DNA of 64,000 nucleotides from Arion vulgaris (GCA_020796225.1 CM036759.1:65800590-65864589); one strand, 5' to 3'; shown: positions 10,035-24,234, counted from the stretch's first letter. Numbers and translations are program-made. Notes: generated by a model from the sequence alone, not told the origin.

Positions 10035-13000
10035 GTTAGTAAACAAGGGAGGACAAACGGAAACATAGGATGCAGATGGACATGTTCTTGGTGTCTTGAG
10101 TTAGTAAACAAGGGAGGACAAACGGAACATAGGATGCAGATGGACATGTTCTTGGTGTCTTGAGTTAGTAAACAAGGGAGGACAAACGGAAACATAGGAT
10201 GCAGATGGACATGTTCTTGGTGTCTTGAGTTAGTAAACAAGGAGGACAATCAGAAACATAGGATGCAGATGGACATGTTCTTGGTGTCTTGAGTTAGTAA
10301 ACAAGGGAGGACAAACGGAAACATAGGATGCAGATGGACATGTTCTTGGTGTCTTGAGTTAGTAAACAAGGAGGACAATCGAAACATAGGATGCAGATGG
10401 ACATGTTCTTGGTGTCTTGAGTTAGTAAACAAGGGAGGACAAGCGGAAACATAGGATGCAGATGGACATGTTCTTGGTGTCTTGAGTTAGTAAACAAGGA
10501 GGACAATCAGGAAACATAGGATGCAGATGGACATGTTCTTGGTGTCTTGAGTTAGTAAACAAGGAGGACAAACGAAACATAGGATGCAGATGGACATGCT
10601 CTTGGTGTCTTGAGTTAGTAAACAAGGGAGGACAAACAGAAACATAGGATGCAGATGGACATGTTCTTGGTGTCTTGAGTTAGTAAACAAGGAGGACAAA
10701 CAGGAAACATAGGATGCAGATGGACATGTTCTTGGTGTCTTGAGTTAGTAAACAAGGGAGGACAATCGGAAACATAGGATGCAGATGGACATGTTCTTGG
10801 TGTCTTGAGTTAGTAAACAAGGGAGGACAAGCGAAACATAGGATACAGATGGACATGTTCTTGGTGTCTTGAGTTAGTAAACAAGGGAGGACAAACGGAA
10901 ACATAGGATGCAGATGGACATGTTCTTGGTGTCTTGAGTTAGTAAACAAGGGAGGACAAACGGAAACATAGGATGCAGATGGACATGTTCTTGGTGTCTT
11001 GAGTTAGTAAACAAGGGAGGACAAACAGAAACATAGGATGCAGATGGACATGTTCTTGGTGTCTTGAGTTAGTAAACAAGGGAGGACAAACAGAAACATA
11101 GGATGCAGATGGACATGTTCTTGGTGTCTTGAGTTAGTAAACAAGGGAGGACAATCGGAAACATAGGATGCAGATGGACATGTTCTTGGTGTCTTGAGTT
11201 AGTAAACAAGGGAGGACAAACGGAAACATAGGATACAGATGGACATGTTCTTGGTGTCTTGAGTTAGTAAACAAGGGAGGACAAACGGAACATAGGATGC
11301 AGATGGACATGTTCTTGGTGTCTTGAGTTAGTAAACAAGGGAGGACAAACGGAAACATAGGATGCAGATGGACATGTTCTTGGTGTCTTGAGTTAGTAAA
11401 CAAGGGAGGACAAACGGAAACATAGGATACAGATGGACATGTTCTTGGTGTCTTGAGTTAGTAAACAAGGGAGGACAAACGGAAACATAGGATGCAGATG
11501 GACATGTTCTTGGTGTCTTGAGTTAGTAAACAAGGGAGGACAAACGGAAACATAGGATACAGATGGACATGTTCTTGGTGTCTTGAGTTAGTAAACAAGG
11601 GAGGACAAACGGAAACATAGGATGCAGATGGACATGTTCTTGGTGTCTTGAGTTAGTAAACAAGGGAGGACAATCGGAAACATAGGATGCAGATGGACAT
11701 GTTCTTGGTGTCTTGAGTTAGTAAACAAGGGAGGACAAACGGAAACATAGGATGCAGATGGACATGTTCTTGGTGTCTTGAGTTAGTAAACAAGGAGGCA
11801 AACGGAAACATAGGATGCAGATGGACATGTTCTTGGTGTCTTGAGTTAGTAAACAAGAGGAGGACAAACGGAAACATAGGATACAGATGGACATGTTCTT
11901 GGTGTCTTGAGTTAGTAAACAAGGGAGGACAAACGGAAACATAGGATACAGATGGACATGTTCTTGGTGTCTTGAGTTAGTAAACAAGGGAGGGCAAACG
12001 GAAACATAGGATGCAGATGGACATGTTCTTGGTGTCTTGAGTTAGTAAACAAGGGAGGACAAACGGAAACATAGGATGCAGATGGACATGTTCTTGGTGT
12101 CTTGAGTTAGTAAACAAGGGAGGACAAACAGAAACATAGGATACAGATGGACATGTTCTTGGTGTCTTGAGTTAGTAAACAAGGGAGGACAAACGGAAAC
12201 ATAGGATGCAGATGGACATGTTCTTGGTGTCTTGAGTTAGTAAACAAGGAGGGCAACGAAACATAGGATGCAGATGGACATGTTCTTGGTGTCTTGAGTT
12301 AGTAAACAAGGGAGGACAAACGGAAACATAGGATGCAGATGGACATGTTCTTGGTGTCTTGAGTTAGTAAACAAGGAGGACAAGCGAAACATAGGATGCA
12401 GATGGACATGTTCTTGGTGTCTTGAGTTAGTAAACAAGGGAGGACAAACGGAAACATAGGATACAGATGGACATGTTCTTGGTGTCTTGAGTTAGTAAAC
12501 AAGGGAGGACAAGCGGAAACATAGGATGCAGATGGACATGTTCTTGGTGTCTTGAGTTAGTAAACAAGGGAGGACAAACTGGAAACATAGGATGCAGATG
12601 GACATACTCTTGGTGTTTGAGTTAGTAAACAAGGAGGACAAACAGAAACATAGGATGCAGATGGACATGTTCTTGGTGTCTTGAGTTAGTAAACAAGGGA
12701 GGACAAACGGAAACATAGGATGCAGATGGACATGTTCTTGGTGTCTTGAGTTAGTAAACAAGGGAGGACAAACGGAAACATAGGATGCAGATGGACATGT
12801 TCTTGGTGTCTTGAGTTAGTAAACAAGGGAGGACAAACGGAAACATAGGATGCAGATGGACATGTTCTTGGTGTCTTGAGTTAGTAAACAAGGGAGGACA
12901 AACGGAAACATAGGATGCAGATGGACATGTTCTTGGTGTCTTGAGTTAGTAAACAAGGGAGGACAATCGGAAACATAGGATGCAGATGGACATGTTCTTG

Positions 13001-16000
13001 AGTGTCTTTATTAGTAAACAAGGGAGGGCAAACAGGAAACATAGGATGCAGATGGACATGTTCTTGGTGTCTTGAGTTAGTAAACAAGGGAGGACAAACG
13101 GAAACATAGGATGCAGATGGACATGTTCTTGGTGTCTTGAGTTAGTAAACAAGGGAGGACAAACAGAAACATAGGATGCAGATGGACATGTTCTTGGTGT
13201 CTTGAGTTAGTAAACAAGGGAGGACAAACGGAACATAGGATGCAGATGGACATGTTCTTGGTGTCTTGAGTTAGTAAACAAGGAGGACAAGCGAAACATA
13301 GGATGCAGATGGACATGTTCTTGGTGTCTTGAGTTAGTAAACAAGGGAGGACAATCGGAAACATAGGATGCAGATGGACATGTTCTTGGTGTCTTTAGTT
13401 AGTAAACAAGGGAGGACAAACGGAAACATAGGATGCAGATGGACATGTTCTTGGTGTCTTGAGTTAGTAAACAAGGGAGGACAAACGGAAACATAGGATG
13501 CAGATGGACATGTTCTTGGTGTCTTGAGTTAGTAAACAAGGAGGACAAACGAAACATAGGATGCAGATGGACATGTTCTTGGTGTCTTGAGTTAGTAAAC
13601 AAGGGAGGACAAGCAGAAACATAGGATGCAGATGGGCATGTTCTTAGTGTCTTTAGATTAGTAAACAAGGAGGACAATCGGAAACATAGGATGCAGATGG
13701 ACATGTTCTTGGTGTCTTGAGTTAGTAAACAAGGGAGGACAAACGGAAACATAGGATGCAGATGGACATGCTCTTGGTGTCTTTAGTTAGTAAACAAGGG
13801 AGGACAAACAGAAACATAGGATGCAGATGGACATGTTCTTGGTGTCTTGAGTTAGTAAACAAGGGAGGACAAACGGAAACATAGGATGCAGATGGACATG
13901 TTCTTGGTGTCTTGAGTTAGTAAACAAGGGAGGACAAACGGAAACATAGGATGCAGATGGGCATGTTCTTGGTGTCTTTAGTTAGTAAACAAGGGAGGAC
14001 AAACAGAAACATAGGATACAGATGGACATGTTCTTGGTGTCTTGAGTTAGTAAACAAGGGAGGACAAACGGAAACATAGGATGCAGATGGACATGTTCTT
14101 GGTGTCTTGAGTTAGTAAACAAGGAGGACAATCAGAAACATAGGATGCAGATGGACATGTTCTTGGTGTCTTGAGTTAGTAAACAAGGAGAGACAATCGG
14201 AAACATAGGATGCAGATGGACATGTTCTTGGTGTCTTGAGTTAGTAAACAAGGGAGGACAAACGGAAACATAGGATGCAAATGGACATGTTCTTGGTGTC
14301 TTGAGTTAGTAAACAAGGGAGGACAAACAGAAACATAGGATACAGATGGACATGTTCTTGGTGTCTTGAGTTAGTAAACAAGGAGAGACAATCGAAACAT
14401 AGGATACAGATGGACATGTTCTTGGTGTCTTGAGTTAGTAAACAAGGGAGGGCAAACGGAAACATAGGATACAGATGGACATGCTCTTGGTGTCTTGAGT
14501 TAGTAAACAAGGGAGGACAATCGGAAACATAGGATACAGATGGACATGTTCTTGGTGTCTTGAGTTAGTAAACAAGGGAGGGCAAACGGAAACATAGGAT
14601 GCAGATGGACATGTTCTTGGTGTCTTGAGTTAGTAAACAAGGGAGGACAAACGGAAACATGGATCAGATGGACATGTTCTTGGTGTCTTGAGTTAGTAAA
14701 CAAGGGAGGGCAAACGGAAACATAGGATACAGATGGACATGCTCTTGGTGTCTTGAGTTAGTAAACAAGGGAGGACAAACGGAACATAGGATGCAGATGG
14801 ACATGTTCTTGGTGTCTTGAGTTAGTAAACAAGGGAGGACAAACAGAAACATAGGATGCAGATGGACATGTTCTTGGTGTCTTGAGTTAGTAAACAAGGG
14901 AGGACAAAGCAGGAAACATAGGATGCAGATGGACATGTTCTTGGTGTCTTGAGTTAGTAAACAAGGGAGGGCAAACGGAAACATAGGATGCAGATGGACA
15001 TGTTCTTGGTGTCTTGAGTTAGTAAACAAGGGAGGACAAACGGAAACATAGGATGCAGATGGACATGCTCTTGGTGTCTTGAGTTAGTAAACAAGGGAGG
15101 ACAATCGGAAACATAGGATACAGATGGACATGTTCTTGGTGTCTTGAGTTAGTAAACAAGGGAGGACAAACGGAAACATAGGATGCAGATGGACATGTTC
15201 TTGGTGTCTTGAGTTAGTAAACAAGGGAGAACAAACGGAAACATAGGATACAGATGGACATGTTCTTGGTGTCTTGAGTTAGTAAACAAGGGAGGACAAC
15301 AGGAAACATAGGATACAGATGGACATGTTCTTGGTGTCTTGAGTTAGTAAACAAGGGAGGACAAACAGAAACATAGGATGCAGATGGACATGTTCTTGGT
15401 GTCTTGAGTTAGTAAACAAGGAGGACAACGGAAACATAGGATGCAGATGGACATGTTCTTGGTGTCTTGAGTTAGTAAACAAGGAGGACAAACAGGAAAC
15501 ATAGGATGCAGATGGACATGTTCTTGGTGTCTTGAGTTAGTAAACAAAGGGAGGACAAACGGAAACATAGGATACAGATGGACATGTTCTTGGTGTCTTG
15601 AGTTAGTAAACAAGGGAGGACAAACAGAAACATAGGATGCAGATGGACATGCTCTTGGTGTCTTGAGTTAGTAAACAAGGGAGGACAATCGGAAACATAG
15701 GATACAGATGGACATGTTCTTGGTGTCTTGAGTTAGTAAACAAGGGAGGACAAACGGAACATAGGATGCAGATGGACATGTTCTTGGTGTCTTGAGTTAG
15801 TAAACAAGGAGAACAAACAGAAACATAGGATACAGATGGACATGTTCTTGGTGTCTTGAGTTAGTAAACAAGGGAGGACAAACAGAAACATAGGATACAG
15901 ATGGACATGTTCTTGGTGTCTTGAGTTAGTAAACAAGGGAGGACAAACGGAAACATAGGATGCAGATGGACATGTTCTTGGTGTCTTGAGTTAGTAAACA

Positions 16001-19000
16001 AGGGAGGACAAGCAGGAAACATAGGATGCAGATGGACATGTTCTTGGTGTCTTGAGTTAGTAAACAAGGAGGACAAACGAAACATAGGATGCAGATGGAC
16101 ATGTTCTTGGTGTCTTGAGTTAGTAAACAAGGGAGGACAAACGGAAACATAGGATACAGATGGACATGTTCTTGGTGTCTTGAGTTAGTAAACAAGGAGG
16201 ACAATCGAAACATAGGATGCAGATGGACATGTTCTTGGTATCTTGAGTTAAGTAAACAAGGGAGGACAAACGAAACATAGGATGCAAATGGACATGTTCT
16301 TGGTGTCTTGAGTTAGTAAACAAGGGAGGACAAACAGAAACATAGGATACAGATGGACATGTTCTTGGTGTCTTGAGTTAGTAAACAAGGGAGGACAATC
16401 GGAAACATAGGATACAGATGGACATGTTCTTGGTGTCTTGAGTTAGTAAACAAGGGAGGGCAAACGGAAACATAGGATACAGATGGACATGCTCTTGGTG
16501 TCTTGAGTTAGTAAACAAGGGAGGACAATCGGAAACATAGGATACAGATGGACATGTTCTTGGTGTCTTGAGTTAGTAAACAAGGAGGCAAACAGGAAAC
16601 ATAGGATGCAGATGGACATGTTCTTGGTGTCTTGAGTTAGTAAACAAGGGAGGACAAACGGAAACATAGGATACAGATGGACATGTTCTTGGTGTCTTGA
16701 GTTAGTAAACAAGGAGGCAAACGAAACATAGGATACAGATGGACATGCTCTTGGTGTCTTGAGTTAGTAAACAAGGGAGGACAAACGGAACATAGGATGC
16801 AGATGGACATGTTCTTGGTGTCTTGAGTTAGTAAACAAGGGAGGACAAACGGAAACATAGGATGCAGATGGACATGTTCTTGGTGTCTTGAGTTAGTAAA
16901 CAAGGAGGACAAACGAAACATAGGATGCAGATGGACATGTTCTTGGTGTCTTGAGTTAGTAAACAAGGGAGGGCAAACGGAAACATAGGATGCAGATGGA
17001 CATGTTCTTGGTGTCTTGAGTTAGTAAACAAGGGAGGACAAACGGAAACATAGGATGCAGATGGACATGCTCTTGGTGTCTTGAGTTAGTAAACAAGGGA
17101 GGACAATCGGAAACATAGGATACAGATGGACATGTTCTTGGTGTCTTGAGTTAGTAAACAAGGGAGGACAAACAGAAACATAGGATGCAGATGGACATGT
17201 TCTTGGTGTCTTGAGTTAGTAAACAAGGAGAACAAACGAAACATAGGATACAGATGGACATGTTCTTGGTGTCTTGAGTTAGTAAACAAGGGAGGACAAA
17301 CAGAAACATAGGATACAGATGGACATGTTCTTGGTGTCTTGAGTTAGTAAACAAGGAGGACAAACGAAACATAGGATGCAGATGGACATGTTCTTGAGTG
17401 TCTTGAGTTAAGTAAACAAGGAGGACAAACAGGAAACATAGGATGCAGATGGACATGTTCTTGGTGTCTTGAGTTAGTAAACAAGGGAGGACAAACGGAA
17501 ACATAGGATGCAGATGGACATGTTCTTGGTGTCTTGAGTTAGTAAACAAGGGAGGACAAACGGAAACATAGGATACAGATGGACATGTTCTTGGTGTCTT
17601 GAGTTAGTAAACAAGGGAGGACAAACGGAAACATAGGATGCAGATGGACATGCTCTTGGTGTCTTGAGTTAGTAAACAAGGGAGGACAATCGGAAACATA
17701 GGATACAGATGGACATGTTCTTGGTGTCTTGAGTTAGTAAACAAGGGAGGACAAACGGAAACATAGGATGCAGATGGACATGTTCTTGGTGTCTTGAGTT
17801 AGTAAACAAGGGAGAACAAACGGAAACATAGGATACAGATGGACATGTTCTTGGTGTCTTGAGTTAGTAAACAAGGGAGGACAAGCAGAAACATAGGATA
17901 CAGATGGACATGTTCTTGGTGTCTTGAGTTAGTAAACAAGGGAGGACAAACGGAAACATAGGATGCAGATGGACATGTTCTTGGTGTCTTGAGTTAGTAA
18001 ACAAGGGAGGACAAACGGAAACATAGGATGCAGATGGACATGTTCTTGGTGTCTTGAGTTAGTAAACAAGGGAGGACAAACAGAAACATAGGATGCAGAT
18101 GGACATGTTCTTGGTGTCTTGAGTTAGTAAACAAGGAGGACAAACGGGAAACATAGGATACAGATGGACATGTTCTTGGTGTCTTGAGTTAGTAAACAAG
18201 GGAGGACAAACGGAAACATAGGATGCAGATGGACATGTTCTTGGTGTCTTGAGTTAGTAAACAAGGAGGACAATCAGGAAACATAGGATGCAGATGGACA
18301 TGTTCTTGAGTGTCTTGAGTTAGTAAACAAGGGAGGACAATCAGAAACATAGGATGCAGATGGACATGTTCTTGGTGTCTTGAGTTAGTAAACAAGGGAG
18401 GACAAACAGAAACATAGGATGCAGATGGACATGTTCTTGGTGTCTTGAGTTAGTAAACAAGGGAGGACAATCGGAAACATAGGATGCAGATGGACATGTT
18501 CTTGGTGTCTTGAGTTAGTAAACAAGGGAGGACAAACGGAATCATAGGATGCAGATGGACATGTTCTTGGTGTCTTGAGTTAGTAAACAAGGAGGGCAAA
18601 CGGGAAACATAGGATGCAGATGGACATGTTCTTGGTATCTTGAGTTAGTAAACAAGGAGAGACAAACAGAAACATAGGATGCAGATGGACATGCTCTTGG
18701 TGTCTTGAGTTAGTAAACAAGGAGGACAAACGAAACATAGGATGCAGATGGACATGCTCTTGGTGTCTTGAGTTAGTAAACAAGGGAGGACAAACGGAAA
18801 CATAGGATGCAGATGGACATGCTCTTGGTGTCTTGAGTTAGTAAACAAGGGAGGACAAACAGAAACATAGGATGCAGATGGACATGTTCTTGGTGTCTTG
18901 AGTTAGTAAACAAGGGAGGACAAACAGAAACATAGGATGCAGATGGACATGTTCTTGGTGTCTTGAGTTAGTAAACAAGGGAGGACAAACAGAAACATAG

Positions 19001-22000
19001 GATGCAGATGGACATGTTCTTGGTGTCTTGAGTTAGTAAACAAGGAGGACAAACAGGAAACATAGGATACAGATGGACATGTTCTTGGTGTCTTGAGTTA
19101 GTAAACAAGGGAGGACAAACGGAAACATAGGATGCAGATGGACATGTTCTTGGTGTCTTGAGTTAGTAAACAAGGGAGGACAAACGGAAAAATAGGATGC
19201 AGATGGACATGTTCTTGGTGTCTTGAGTTAGTAAACAAGGAGGACAAACGAAACATAGGATACAGATGGACATGTTCTTGGTGTCTTGAGTTAGTAAACA
19301 AGGAGGACAAACGAAACATAGGATGCAGATGGACATGCTCTTGGTGTCTTGAGTTAGTAAACAAGGAGAGACAAACGGAAACATAGGATGCAGATGGACA
19401 TGTTCTTGGTGTCTTGAGTTAGTAAACAAGGGAGGACAAACGGAAACATAGGATGCAGATGGACATGTTCTTGGTGTCTTGAGTTAGTAAACAAGGGAGG
19501 ACAACAGGAAACATAGGATGCAGATGGACATGTTCTTGGTGTCTTGAGTTAGTAAACAAGGAGGACAAACGAAACATAGGATGCAGATGGACATGTTCTT
19601 GGTGTCTTGAGTTAGTAAACAAGGGAGGACAATCGGAAACATAGGATGCAGATGGACATGTTCTTGGTGTCTTGAGTTAGTAAACAAGGAGGACAAGCAG
19701 GAAACATAGGATGCAGATGGACATGTTCTTGGTGTCTTGAGTTAGTAAACAAGGGAGGACAAACGGAAACATAGGATGCAGATGGACATGTTCTTGGTGT
19801 CTTGAGTTAGTAAACAAGGGAGGACAAACGGAACATAGGATGCAGATGGACATGTTCTTGGTGTCTTGAGTTAGTAAACAAGGGAGGCCAAACGGAAACA
19901 TAGGATGCAGATGGACATGTTCTTGGTGTCTTGAGTTAGTAAACAAGGGAGGGCAATCGGAAACATAGGATGCAGATGGACATGTTCTTGGTGTCTTGAG
20001 TTAGTAAACAAGGGAGGACAATCGGAAACATAGGATGCAGATGGACATGTTCTTGGTGTCTTGAGTTAGTAAACAAGGGAGGCAAAGCAGAAACATAGGA
20101 TGCAGATGGACATGTTCTTGGTGTCTTGAGTTAGTAAACAAGGAGGACAATCAAAGCATAGGATGCAGATGGACATATTCTTGGTGTCTTGAGTTAGTAA
20201 ACAAGGAGGCAAGCGAAACATAGGATGCAGATGGACATGTTCTTGGTGTCTTGAGTTAGTAAACAAGAGGGCAATCGAAACATAGGATGCAGATGGACAT
20301 GTTCTTGGTATCTTGAGTTATAAACAAGGAGGACAATCGAAACATAGGATGCAGATGGACATGTTCTTGGTGTCTTGAGTTAGTAAACAAGGAGGACAAT
20401 CGAAACATAGGATGCAGATGGACATGTTCTTGGTATCTTGAGTTAGTAAACAAGGAGGGCAAGCGAAACATAGGATGCAAATGGACGTGTTCTTGGTGTC
20501 TTGAGTTAGTAAACAAGAGAGGCAAACGAAACATAGGATGCAGATGGACATGTTCTTGGTGTCTTGAGTTAGTAAACAAGGGAGGACAATCGGAAACATA
20601 GGATGCAGATGGACATGTTCTTGGTGTCTTGAGTTAGATAAACAAGGGAGGGCAAACGGAAACATAGGATGCAAATGGACGTGTTCTTGGTGTCTTGAGT
20701 TAGTAAACAAGGAGACAATCGGAAACATAGGATGCAGATGGACATGTTCTTGGTGTCTTGAGTTAGTAAACAAGGGAGGACAAACGGAAACATAGGATGC
20801 AGATGGACATGTTCTTGGTGTCTTGAGTTAGTAAACAAGGAGGACAATCGAAACATAGGATACAGATGGACATGTTCTTGGTGTCTTGAGTTAGTAAACA
20901 AGGGAGGACAATCGGAAACATAGGATGCAGATGGACATGTTCTTGGTGTCTTGAGTTAGTAAACAAGGGAGGACAAACGGAAACATAGGATGCAGATGGA
21001 CATGTTCTTGGTGTCTTGAGTTAGTAAACAAGGAGGACAAGCAGGAAACATAGGATGCAGATGGACATGTTCTTGAGTGTCTTGAGTTAGTAAACAAGGG
21101 AGGACAATCAGGAAACATAGGATGCAGATGGACATGTTCTTGGTGTCTTGAGTTAGTAAACAAGGAGAACAAACGAAACATAGGATGCAGATGGACATGT
21201 TCTTGGTGTCTTGAGTTAGTAAACAAGGAGAACAATCAGAACATAGGATGCAGATGGACATGTTCTTGGTGTCTTGAGTTAGTAAACAAGGGAGGACAAT
21301 CGGAAACATAGGATGCAGATGGACATGTTCTTGGTGTCTTGAGTTAGTAAACAAGGAGGACAATCAGGAAACATAGGATGCAGATGGACATGTTCTTGGT
21401 GTCTTGAGTTAGTAAACAAGGAGGACAATCGAAACATAGGATGCAGATGGACATGTTCTTGGTGTCTTGAGTTAGTAAACAAGGGAGGACAATCGGAAAC
21501 ATAGGATGCAGATGGACATGTTCTTGGTGTCTTGAGTTAGTAAACAAGGAGGACAATCGAAACATAGGATGCAGATGGACATGTTCTTGGTGTCTTGAGT
21601 TAGTAAACAAGGAGAACAACGGAAACATAGGATGCAGATGGACATGTTCTTGGTGTCTTGAGTTAGTAAACAAGGAGGACAATCGAAACATAGGATGCAG
21701 ATGGACATGTTCTTGGTGTCTTGAGTTAGTAAACAAGGAGGACAATCAGAAACATAGGATGCAGATGGACATGTTCTTAGTGTCTTGAGTTAGTAACAAG
21801 GGAGGGCAAGCGGAAACATAGGATACAGATGGACATGTTCTTGGTGTCTTGAGTTAGTAAACAAGGGAGGACAAACGGAACATAGGATGCAGATGGACAT
21901 GTTCTTGGTGTCTTGAGTTAGTAAACAAGGGAGGACAAACGGAAACATAGGATGCAGATGGACATGTTCTTGGTGTCTTGAGTTAGTAAACAAGGGAGGA

Positions 22001-22179
22001 CAAACGGAAACATAGGATGCAGATGGACATGTTCTTGGTGTCTTGAGTTAGTAAACAGAGGAGGACAAACAGAAACATAGGATGCAGATGGACATGTTCT
22101 TGGTGTCTTGAGTTAGTAAACAAAAAAAAGGAATAAGCTGAAACATAGAGATGCAGATGGACATGTTCTTAGTGTCTTG
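10035..22179. repeat. 65-bp satellite array, about 187 units, 12.1 kb
   Basis: The unit starts ttagtaaacaagggaggaca and ends cttggtgtcttgag, with period 65. Recurrent variant sites are gatgcag/gatacag, catgttc/catgctc, acaaac/acaatc/acaagc, and one-base changes in ggg and cgg runs. Because 65 is not a multiple of three, the three minus frames rotate and produce many overlapping 60-150 codon ORFs that are not genes. Variant order reveals higher-order structure, including a duplication with an offset of about 2,002 bp in the middle of the array. The last units (22,050-22,179) decay into A-rich sequence. Confidence 0.95.
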
Positions 22180-22357
22180 TCACACATGTATCCTAACATC
22201 AAATTAATATAATAATATATGACTCAACTAAAATCATATCATTCAAATATTTGAGTTGTGTCACAGCATTGTAAAGAACAGCTCATCATCATGAACATCA
22301 AAACTAAACAATGCTTTACGGCAGCCTAAACCCTCTGATCAACTCAAATCTCTTCAA

Positions 22358-22700
22358 CATATCTTTCTTGAACCCTCTGTATCCAACTTCATATCTGCTT
22401 AGATCAGTTTATCTTTCTTGAACTCTCTGTATCCAACTTCAATGTCTGTTTAGATCATGTCTTTCTTTCTTGAACCCTCTGTCTCCAACTTAATATCTGT
22501 GGTTGAGCATTTCTCTTTCTTAACCCTCATGTATCCAGCAATATCTGTTAGAATCAGGTTTATCTTCTGACTCTCTGTATCACTTAAGTGTACTGCTTTG
22601 GTTAATTTGATCGAATTTCTTACTCAAAGTGTGCAACATATCCATCTTCTCAAGATCAAAATATACATAATGATTAATTACTAGTAAGTTGACAAGACAT
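22358..22700 (-). mobile_element. Decayed LINE end with 51-bp minisatellite remnants
   Basis: Three to four diverged units (tctttcttgaaccctctgta) match the array at 9,541-9,825. They are followed by ttactcaaagtgtgcaacat and tccatcttctcaag, which resemble 37,590-37,700. The same repeat family thus lies on both sides of the 65-bp satellite. Decay includes many deletions. Confidence 0.6.
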
Positions 22701-23170
22701 TTCTCTGATTCATCCTTCTCACGCCGATGTTATTCTGGAGCCAAATTAGATCTCAAGAGATAGAACCACAATTTCAATCACACATGTCGTAAGGTGACTA
22801 AGTGAGTGTTCTAGCTGAAATCAGATACAAGTGTCCTAAACTTTGTAAAGTCTATAGCATTTAAGAGCCGAAAAATGTTCGATAATACTAGCATGATCAT
22901 TGAAACAGAATCAAACATATCACAATGAAGTGATTAAAAAATTGGTCGATAAAGAACTGAAGCATTTGAAAAGATACTCCCTGAGATTCTCCCATTATAT
23001 AACATTATTTTCGCAGAACAAATAATCCTTAACTAGAAAAACCATTTAACAATACTGAGATTCCGATAAGATTTAATTCTTAATTTACGTTTGATTCGTC
23101 ACCTCTGATATACCAAAATAAGTGTCTATTGGTCGAAGTGAGATGTCACTGAGCTTTGAAATCCAGAAAA
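22700..23170. other. Unassigned, possible very old SINE A remnant
   Basis: The only recognisable strings are cacatgtcgtaaggtgacta and attggtcgataaagaactga, which could be worn SINE A blocks. No ORF, array or tRNA-like signal stands out. Confidence 0.3.
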
Positions 23171-23576
23171 ATGATTCCGATATAACTAACAAGTTGAATC
23201 ATTTGAAAACAGATATCTGAGAAAATCACCAAATATGTTCTAGCAAGTTGAATACTTTGAAAACAGATATCTGAGATTACCGATATAGCTAACAAGTTCA
23301 GATACATTTGAAAACAGATATCGAATTACTCGATATAGCTAACAGTTGAATGCATTTGAAAACAGATATCTGAGATTACCGATATAACTAGCAAGTTGAA
23401 TACATTTGAAAACAGATATCTGAGATTACCGATATAACTAACAAATTGAATACATTTGAAAACAGATATCTGAGATTACCGATATAGCTAGAAGTTAGAT
23501 GCATTTGAAAACAGATATCTGAGATTGCCGATATAACTAACAAGTTGAATACATTTGAAAACAGATATCTGAGAAA
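23171..23576. repeat. 50-bp array, about 8 units, degenerate
   Basis: Units contain tttgaaaacagatatctgag then attaccgatataactaacaa and gttgaatacat, period about 50. Several units have short deletions. There is no open frame. Confidence 0.85.
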
Positions 23577-23603
23577 AATCAGAAATATTGTTCTTTATAA
23601 CGG

Positions 23604-23640
23604 GCCCTTAACCTCTATGTCACAGAGATCTCCTTTAGCA
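23604..23640 (-). mobile_element. SINE B head fragment
   Basis: The string cccttaacctctatgtcaca followed by gagatctcc resembles the reverse of the tRNA-like head of SINE B (compare cttaaccacttagtgacaga at 37,990). Only the head is present. Confidence 0.4.
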
Positions 23641-23641
23641 G

Positions 23642-23679
23642 ACTCGGTAGCGCAGTAGGTAGCGCGTCAGTCTCATAAA
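23642..23679 (+). pseudogene. 5' half of an elongator tRNA-Met gene (truncated)
   Basis: The sequence actcggtagcgcagtaggta then gcgcgtcagtctcataa closely matches the acceptor, D-arm and anticodon-arm part of animal elongator tRNA-Met. The CAT anticodon is at 23,674-23,676. Homology stops right after the anticodon loop, so the T-arm and 3' acceptor strand are missing. It could be a recent SINE head, a retro-copied tRNA half, or a broken gene. Confidence 0.65.
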
Positions 23680-24074
23680 CACATTGTTGTATTTATTACA
23701 ACCTTATTTGGATATTATTTTCTGAATATGGAAATGTTAGATGCGATTAGACATACTGTATTTATTCACAAAGATGACGTGATGATTTATACCAAGATTG
23801 AAGCAAGGGTTTAGATGAGAGCAAAATGTCCACACTTAAAACTAATTCCTGCTCAGATGTCATCGTATATGATGCCAGGATGTGTCACCTTGCCAATCAC
23901 TCAAACACCGAACAGTGTTCGATTCACGCCTCAGACTGACACACACGAGACGATGAGATTACGTTAGACTTAAGAGTTTTCTGAGGCTTGTCTGAGGTTC
24001 ATAAATATGAAAATGTGCTGCATGTTTATGACAAGCTGAGTCTCAAATCGAAGGATTGACTTTCATGCACCGGG
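23680..24074. other. Unassigned sequence
   Basis: AT-rich, no array, no tRNA-like boxes, and no ORF with any recognisable residue pattern. Confidence 0.5.
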
Positions 24075-24200
24075 GTTTTCCAATATGACTCAGTCCTTTT
24101 TCGCAGAAATGACATGCTACTTGTTGAGAGTATTGCAAAAAGCACAACCTCCGTAGATCCAGCAACAATCATAGGAATCTAGAAATCTATTGTCTATCCC
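24075..24200 (-). mobile_element. SINE B body fragment
   Basis: Blocks atgactcagtccttt, cgcagaaatgacatgct, gagagtattgcaaaaagcac and ccgtagatccagcaac align in order with the copy at 37,790-37,900. The tRNA-like head is lacking. Confidence 0.6.
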
Positions 24201-24234
24201 TGTGTTTTTGTCAGCGTCAGTTTGAAAAATAATT

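Noticed and set aside
10035..22179. Dozens of minus-strand ORFs with FTNSRHQEHVHLHPMF repeats
   Set aside because: They are frame-rotated translations of the 65-bp unit and start and stop wherever single-base indels change phase.
10035..22179. CRISPR array
   Set aside because: Units are directly adjacent with no unique spacers, and the sequence is eukaryotic satellite.
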